This document shows positions 60,988 to 64,000 of a stretch of DNA of 64,000 nt, one piece after another. The position numbers and the translations under genes were made by a program. A model generated the notes under the pieces. The model saw nothing but the letters and a program-made list of their open reading frames with translations. It searched no databases and had not been told where the DNA came from. Every line of letters begins with the position of its first letter. Position 1 is the first letter of the stretch. Source of the DNA: Listeria valentina (lineage in GTDB: Bacteria; Bacillota; Bacilli; Lactobacillales; Listeriaceae); assembly GCF_011800755.1 (NCBI RefSeq), contig NZ_JAATJW010000004.1, positions 1-64,000 of the forward strand, written 5' to 3'.

Positions 60988-61028
60988 ATGCGCGAGTTGT
61001 TAACTTTGTTAATGATTTGCGCATTTTT
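60988..61028 (+). terminator. Possible terminator after relP
   Basis: ATGCGC pairs with GCGCAT across an AT-rich apical region, followed by TTTT. Confidence 0.5.
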
Positions 61029-61074
61029 GGATTTTCCTGCATAATGTATACAGCATAAAAGGAGGAAACTGGAA

Positions 61075-63123
61075 TTGGAGATCTTTTTATTTGTTTTACT
61101 GTTATTGCTTGCTATATTAGTATCCAATTTACTCAACCGCTTCGTCCCGGTTGTATCTGTCCCGCTAATTCAAATTGGGCTGGGGATTTTAATTGCACTT
61201 TTACCACTCGGATTTGAACTTGAATTAAATCCGGAATTGTTTTTGCTATTATTCATTGCTCCCTTGCTCTTTAATGATGGTAAACGGACAGACAAGAAAG
61301 CTTTGTGGCAACTTCGTGTCCCAATTTTACTTCTGGCACTTGGACTCGTCTTCATTACTGTACTCGTGATCGGGTATTTTGTGAATTGGATGATTCCGAC
61401 GATTCCACTTGCAGCAGCTTTTGCCCTTGCGGCGGCATTAGCCCCAACAGATGCTGTTGCGGTGAGTTCGCTTTCCGGACGAATTACTTTACCGAAACGA
61501 GTGATGAGTTTACTTGAAGGTGAATCTTTGATTAATGACGCATCGGGTCTTGTGTCCTTCCAATTTGCGATTGCAGCAATGGTAACAGGGACCTTTAGTT
61601 TGTTGAATGCGTCTTGGAGTTTTCTTGTCATCGCGATTGGAGGAGCACTTGTCGGACTGATCTTAACTTTACTCAAGTTTCAACTTTTGAAGTGGGTCAG
61701 GGGACTTGGAATGGAAGACGTTACCTTCCACATGTTAATTGAAATTTTAACCCCATTTGTGATTTATTTAGCAGCAGAGGAATTACACGTGTCTGGAATC
61801 CTTGCTGTTGTCGCAGCTGGCATAATGCACGCCGTTGAACGGAAACGACTAGATCCACAACTTGTGAAACTGAGCGTGGTTTCGAAAAGTACATGGTCCG
61901 TTATTATTTTCGTTTTAAACGGTTTAGTTTTCTTGATTTTAGGTACACAACTTCCATCTATTGCGAGAGTAGTTTGGGAAGACTCGGGGATTAGTAACAC
62001 TCAAGTGCTGATTTATACATTCTTTATCACGCTTGCCCTTATTCTCTTGCGCTTTTTCTGGGTCAGCGGTTTATGGATGTTCGATTGGCTATTTAAAAGT
62101 GATAAATCGAAAAAACAACGGCCTTCTATTCGAGCGTCCGTCTTGACTAGTTTATCTGGTGTTCGGGGAGCCGTTACACTGGCAACAGCCCTTTCTATTC
62201 CTTTTTTCCTCGACAATGGCGATATGTTTCCACAGCGGGCATTAATTATTTTCATGGCATCGGGCGTGATTTTATTCACACTACTAATTGCAACGTTTAT
62301 CTTGCCGATTCTTGCCAGAGGGAATGAAGCAGATCTCGGGAATGAACGAGCGGAGCGAGCTACGCAAATTTGGGTTTTGCGGAACGTCAAACGGGAATTG
62401 CAAAATCAAATTACGCCGGATAATAAGGCGGCAACGGAAATGGTGATTCGTAACTATCGTCGCCGGATTCAGGAATTACAGCAGGGAGGGAACTCGCAAA
62501 AACGCGATATGACGCAAGCGGAAAAAGCGAAGCGTCTTGAGATTATTTCGTGGGAGCATGAATACACGCAAGAACTCCTAGCGGGTGGGAAAATTAGTGC
62601 AGAAACAGCTTACAGGTATGGCAGCTTCCTAAACATGATGGAAAGTGCTTTAAAACAAAAGTTCAAAGCAAAAATCAGGAATTTGGTAGTATTTGGAAGG
62701 CGATTACTCCATATTTTGATACATCCAAAACGGTTACGTGAGATAAAATCAAAAGTGCGTGAACAGCATCCTGAACGTGCAAAAGCCTTTAAAGAAATTC
62801 GCTTTGTACGGGTAGAAAATGAAAAAATGGTGATCCGGAAGTTAAAAGCACAAATGAATCAAGAGAACATGGATCTACTGCTTCCGCTTTTAAATGAACA
62901 AAAAGAACAATTGGAACGCCTTACAACAGAGCGCGTACGTCCAAGTTCGCGAGAAAAATTCGAACAAAAAGTGCATGAAGTGGAACTTTCGGGCATTCAA
63001 ATTGAACGAGATACAATCCAAAGTTTGTTTGAAGAAGGAAAAATTTCACGGGATCTTGCACGGGATATGCGACAAGACTTGAATCTACTTGAAACATACA
63101 CAATCGAAGAAGATTTAGTTTAA
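61075..63123 (+). CDS. Na+/H+ antiporter (CPA1, NhaG/YvgP-like)
   Basis: 682 residues from TTG 61075, with AAAGGAGG upstream. About 12 membrane helices cover residues 1-420, with the ion-binding helix ALAPTDAVAVSSL and the GESLINDASGLVSFQFAIA segment that define bacterial NhaP/NhaG-type CPA1 exchangers. The cytosolic C-terminal part of about 260 residues is charged and helical. It exchanges Na+ (or K+) for H+ for pH and salt homeostasis. From memory this corresponds to L. monocytogenes lmo0803, also near relP. Confidence 0.9.
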   Translation: MEIFLFVLLLLLAILVSNLLNRFVPVVSVPLIQIGLGILIALLPLGFELELNPELFLLLFIAPLLFNDGKRTDKKALWQLRVPILLLALGLVFITVLVIGYFVNWMIPTIPLAAAFALAAALAPTDAVAVSSLSGRITLPKRVMSLLEGESLINDASGLVSFQFAIAAMVTGTFSLLNASWSFLVIAIGGALVGLILTLLKFQLLKWVRGLGMEDVTFHMLIEILTPFVIYLAAEELHVSGILAVVAAGIMHAVERKRLDPQLVKLSVVSKSTWSVIIFVLNGLVFLILGTQLPSIARVVWEDSGISNTQVLIYTFFITLALILLRFFWVSGLWMFDWLFKSDKSKKQRPSIRASVLTSLSGVRGAVTLATALSIPFFLDNGDMFPQRALIIFMASGVILFTLLIATFILPILARGNEADLGNERAERATQIWVLRNVKRELQNQITPDNKAATEMVIRNYRRRIQELQQGGNSQKRDMTQAEKAKRLEIISWEHEYTQELLAGGKISAETAYRYGSFLNMMESALKQKFKAKIRNLVVFGRRLLHILIHPKRLREIKSKVREQHPERAKAFKEIRFVRVENEKMVIRKLKAQMNQENMDLLLPLLNEQKEQLERLTTERVRPSSREKFEQKVHEVELSGIQIERDTIQSLFEEGKISRDLARDMRQDLNLLETYTIEEDLV

Positions 63124-63126
63124 CTC

Positions 63127-63173
63127 AAAAAAGCTTAAAAGTGCCATTCGAAATGCGCTTTTAAGCTTTTTTT
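63127..63173 (+). terminator. Terminator of the antiporter gene
   Basis: AAAAAAGCTTAAAAG-GC pairs with GC-CTTTTAAGCTTTTTTT. Confidence 0.9.
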
Positions 63174-63213
63174 ATAGTTTAAGTCACAGTTTAAAGAAAT
63201 TTTGAAAAGTGTC

Positions 63214-63242
63214 TTGATGTGTGATTTTAAATGTTGTATAAT
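63214..63242 (+). promoter_or_regulatory. Promoter of the polyamine-transport operon
   Basis: TTGATG (63214-63219) and TATAAT (63237-63242), 17 bp apart. Confidence 0.75.
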
Positions 63243-63254
63243 GATTCTTGCTTT

Positions 63255-63306
63255 AAGTAAACCTGGTGTTTATAAATACTAAACAAGTGCGTTTTGAAGT
63301 TTACTT
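63255..63306 (+). repeat. Inverted repeat in the leader of the XRE-cupin gene
   Basis: AAGTAAAC (63255-63262) and GTTTACTT (63299-63306), separated by 36 bp. It could be an operator for the regulator encoded next, or a leader stem. Confidence 0.45.
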
Positions 63307-63334
63307 TTATTAAACTTTGAGAAAGGAAGATAAG

Positions 63335-63877
63335 ATGGAAATCGGCAATCGCATTAAGAATTTACGACTTAGTAAAAACCTGACACAAGAAGAACTTGGT
63401 GAGCGAACAGATTTATCGAAAGGTTACATTTCGCAACTTGAACGGGATTTAAGTTCGCCGTCGATCGAAACTCTGTTTTCAATTCTTGAAGTGCTGGGTT
63501 CTACTCCAAAAGAATTTTTTGACGAAGAAGAAGGCAAACAAAAAGTCATATATGAACAGGCAGAGCGGATTTTTTTTGAAGATGAGGAAAAGGGGTATCA
63601 TATTGAGTGGCTTGTCCCCGAATCGAATGAAAAAGAAATGGAACCTGTTTTACTTGAAATAGATTCACAAGGCGGTTTTAAAAAATTTGAGCCCTCGCTT
63701 TCAGAAACCTTTGCTTATGTGTTAACAGGAGAAGTCAAGGTGTGTTTGGGTGAAGAAAGTTACACGGCCAAAGCAAATGAAACCATTTATTTTCATGCCT
63801 CAAACCGCCATCAAATTATTAACCAAACAAATGAAAAAGCAGTGCTCATCTTAGTGGCGACAGAATCGTATTTATAG
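63335..63877 (+). CDS. XRE-family regulator with cupin domain (PuuR/PotR-like)
   Basis: 180 residues; ATG 63335 is preceded by AAAGGAAG, and a longer in-frame start at 63317 lacks one. The helix-turn-helix ([20 protein letters not shown]) is joined to a C-terminal cupin ([36 protein letters not shown]). This type senses small ligands such as polyamines and represses adjacent transport operons. It lies 16 bp before potA, and I recall the same order in L. monocytogenes lmo0806-lmo0807. Confidence 0.88.
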   Translation: MEIGNRIKNLRLSKNLTQEELGERTDLSKGYISQLERDLSSPSIETLFSILEVLGSTPKEFFDEEEGKQKVIYEQAERIFFEDEEKGYHIEWLVPESNEKEMEPVLLEIDSQGGFKKFEPSLSETFAYVLTGEVKVCLGEESYTAKANETIYFHASNRHQIINQTNEKAVLILVATESYL

Positions 63878-63893
63878 AAGGGGAGGAAGACAA

Positions 63894-64000
63894 GTGACAG
63901 AATCCATTATTCATTTTAACGGCGTCACGAAACAGTTTGATGATGATGAACCCGTTTTGAAAAATGTAAGTTTTGAAATTGAAAAAGGGAAATTTTACAC
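63894..64000 (+). CDS. potA: Spermidine/putrescine ABC transporter ATP-binding protein, 5' part
   Basis: GTG 63894 lies 7-8 nt after GGGGAGG. The window ends after 35 codons, before the Walker A motif. The visible text ([20 protein letters not shown], then [12 protein letters not shown]) is the usual start of an ABC ATPase of the spermidine/putrescine type. The call rests on this plus the regulator upstream. The gene continues outside the window. Confidence 0.75.
   Translation, partial: MTESIIHFNGVTKQFDDDEPVLKNVSFEIEKGKFY

Overview
The window reads as a chromosomal segment of a Listeria-type bacterium (low-GC Firmicutes, Listeriaceae). The signs are a tmRNA whose tag ends LAFAA, AGGAGG-type ribosome binding sites with frequent GTG and TTG starts, a WxL surface-protein locus, an LPXTG adhesin, a Fur-controlled IsdG-like gene next to rpmF, and gene orders I recall from Listeria monocytogenes (rnr-smpB-ssrA; lysine permease ... 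RelP ... antiporter ... potA). The species is not L. monocytogenes as I know it: the tmRNA tag differs, and several loci here are accessory.

Layout. 1-1530: an internally deleted IS1182-type element, then a minus-strand RNA with the architecture of the Listeria LhrC small RNAs. 1531-8215: a secreted beta-helix/FnIII/chitin-binding protein, a small immunity-like gene behind an attenuator, a MerR-type promoter driving an aldo/keto reductase, and a sortase-anchored Cna_B adhesin. 8333-16731: housekeeping genes (DUF488, IsdG-like, nitroreductase, zinc-free L32, Nudix, aroD, secG, sugar uptake, esterase, RNase R, SmpB). 16822-19561: ssrA followed by an accessory pocket with a solitary degenerate type II-A CRISPR repeat, a secreted basic protein, a coupled unknown gene and a bacteriocin-immunity-like gene. 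19680-21907: a minus-strand type VII (LXG) effector cassette without secretion-machine genes. 22072-28923: a two-component system, a Crp/Fnr-like regulator and a three-gene WxL operon; the regulator and the operon share an upstream sequence block.

29011-34751: threonine catabolism (kbl, tdh), a permease and a PRD regulator. 35106-37411: a ClbS/DfsB protein, a VOC protein, a 59-residue protein behind a sigma-B-type promoter, and a frameshifted LicT-type antiterminator that still has its RAT/terminator leader. 37700-41505: two paralogous M20 amidohydrolases flanking an MFS carrier. 41752-47008: an isoprimeverose/alpha-xyloside locus (ROK repressor, GPH symporter, GH31 alpha-xylosidase) with operator and cre sites. 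47162-48211: Ada. 48669-54010: a lactose/cellobiose-family PTS with a GH1 enzyme in which Gln replaces the acid/base Glu, and a LicR-like activator.

54047-64000: a lysine-riboswitch-controlled permease; a Smr-less MutS2 behind a structured leader with a six-codon upstream ORF and a terminator; a YeiH-type transporter with a LysR regulator; RelP; a Na+/H+ antiporter; and the start of a polyamine locus (XRE-cupin regulator, potA).

The most interesting signals are the MutS2-like gene's attenuator, the LhrC-like RNA, the orphan CRISPR repeat, the myrosinase-like GH1 substitution and the shared regulatory block of the WxL locus. Comparisons with other genomes are from memory, and no database search was run.
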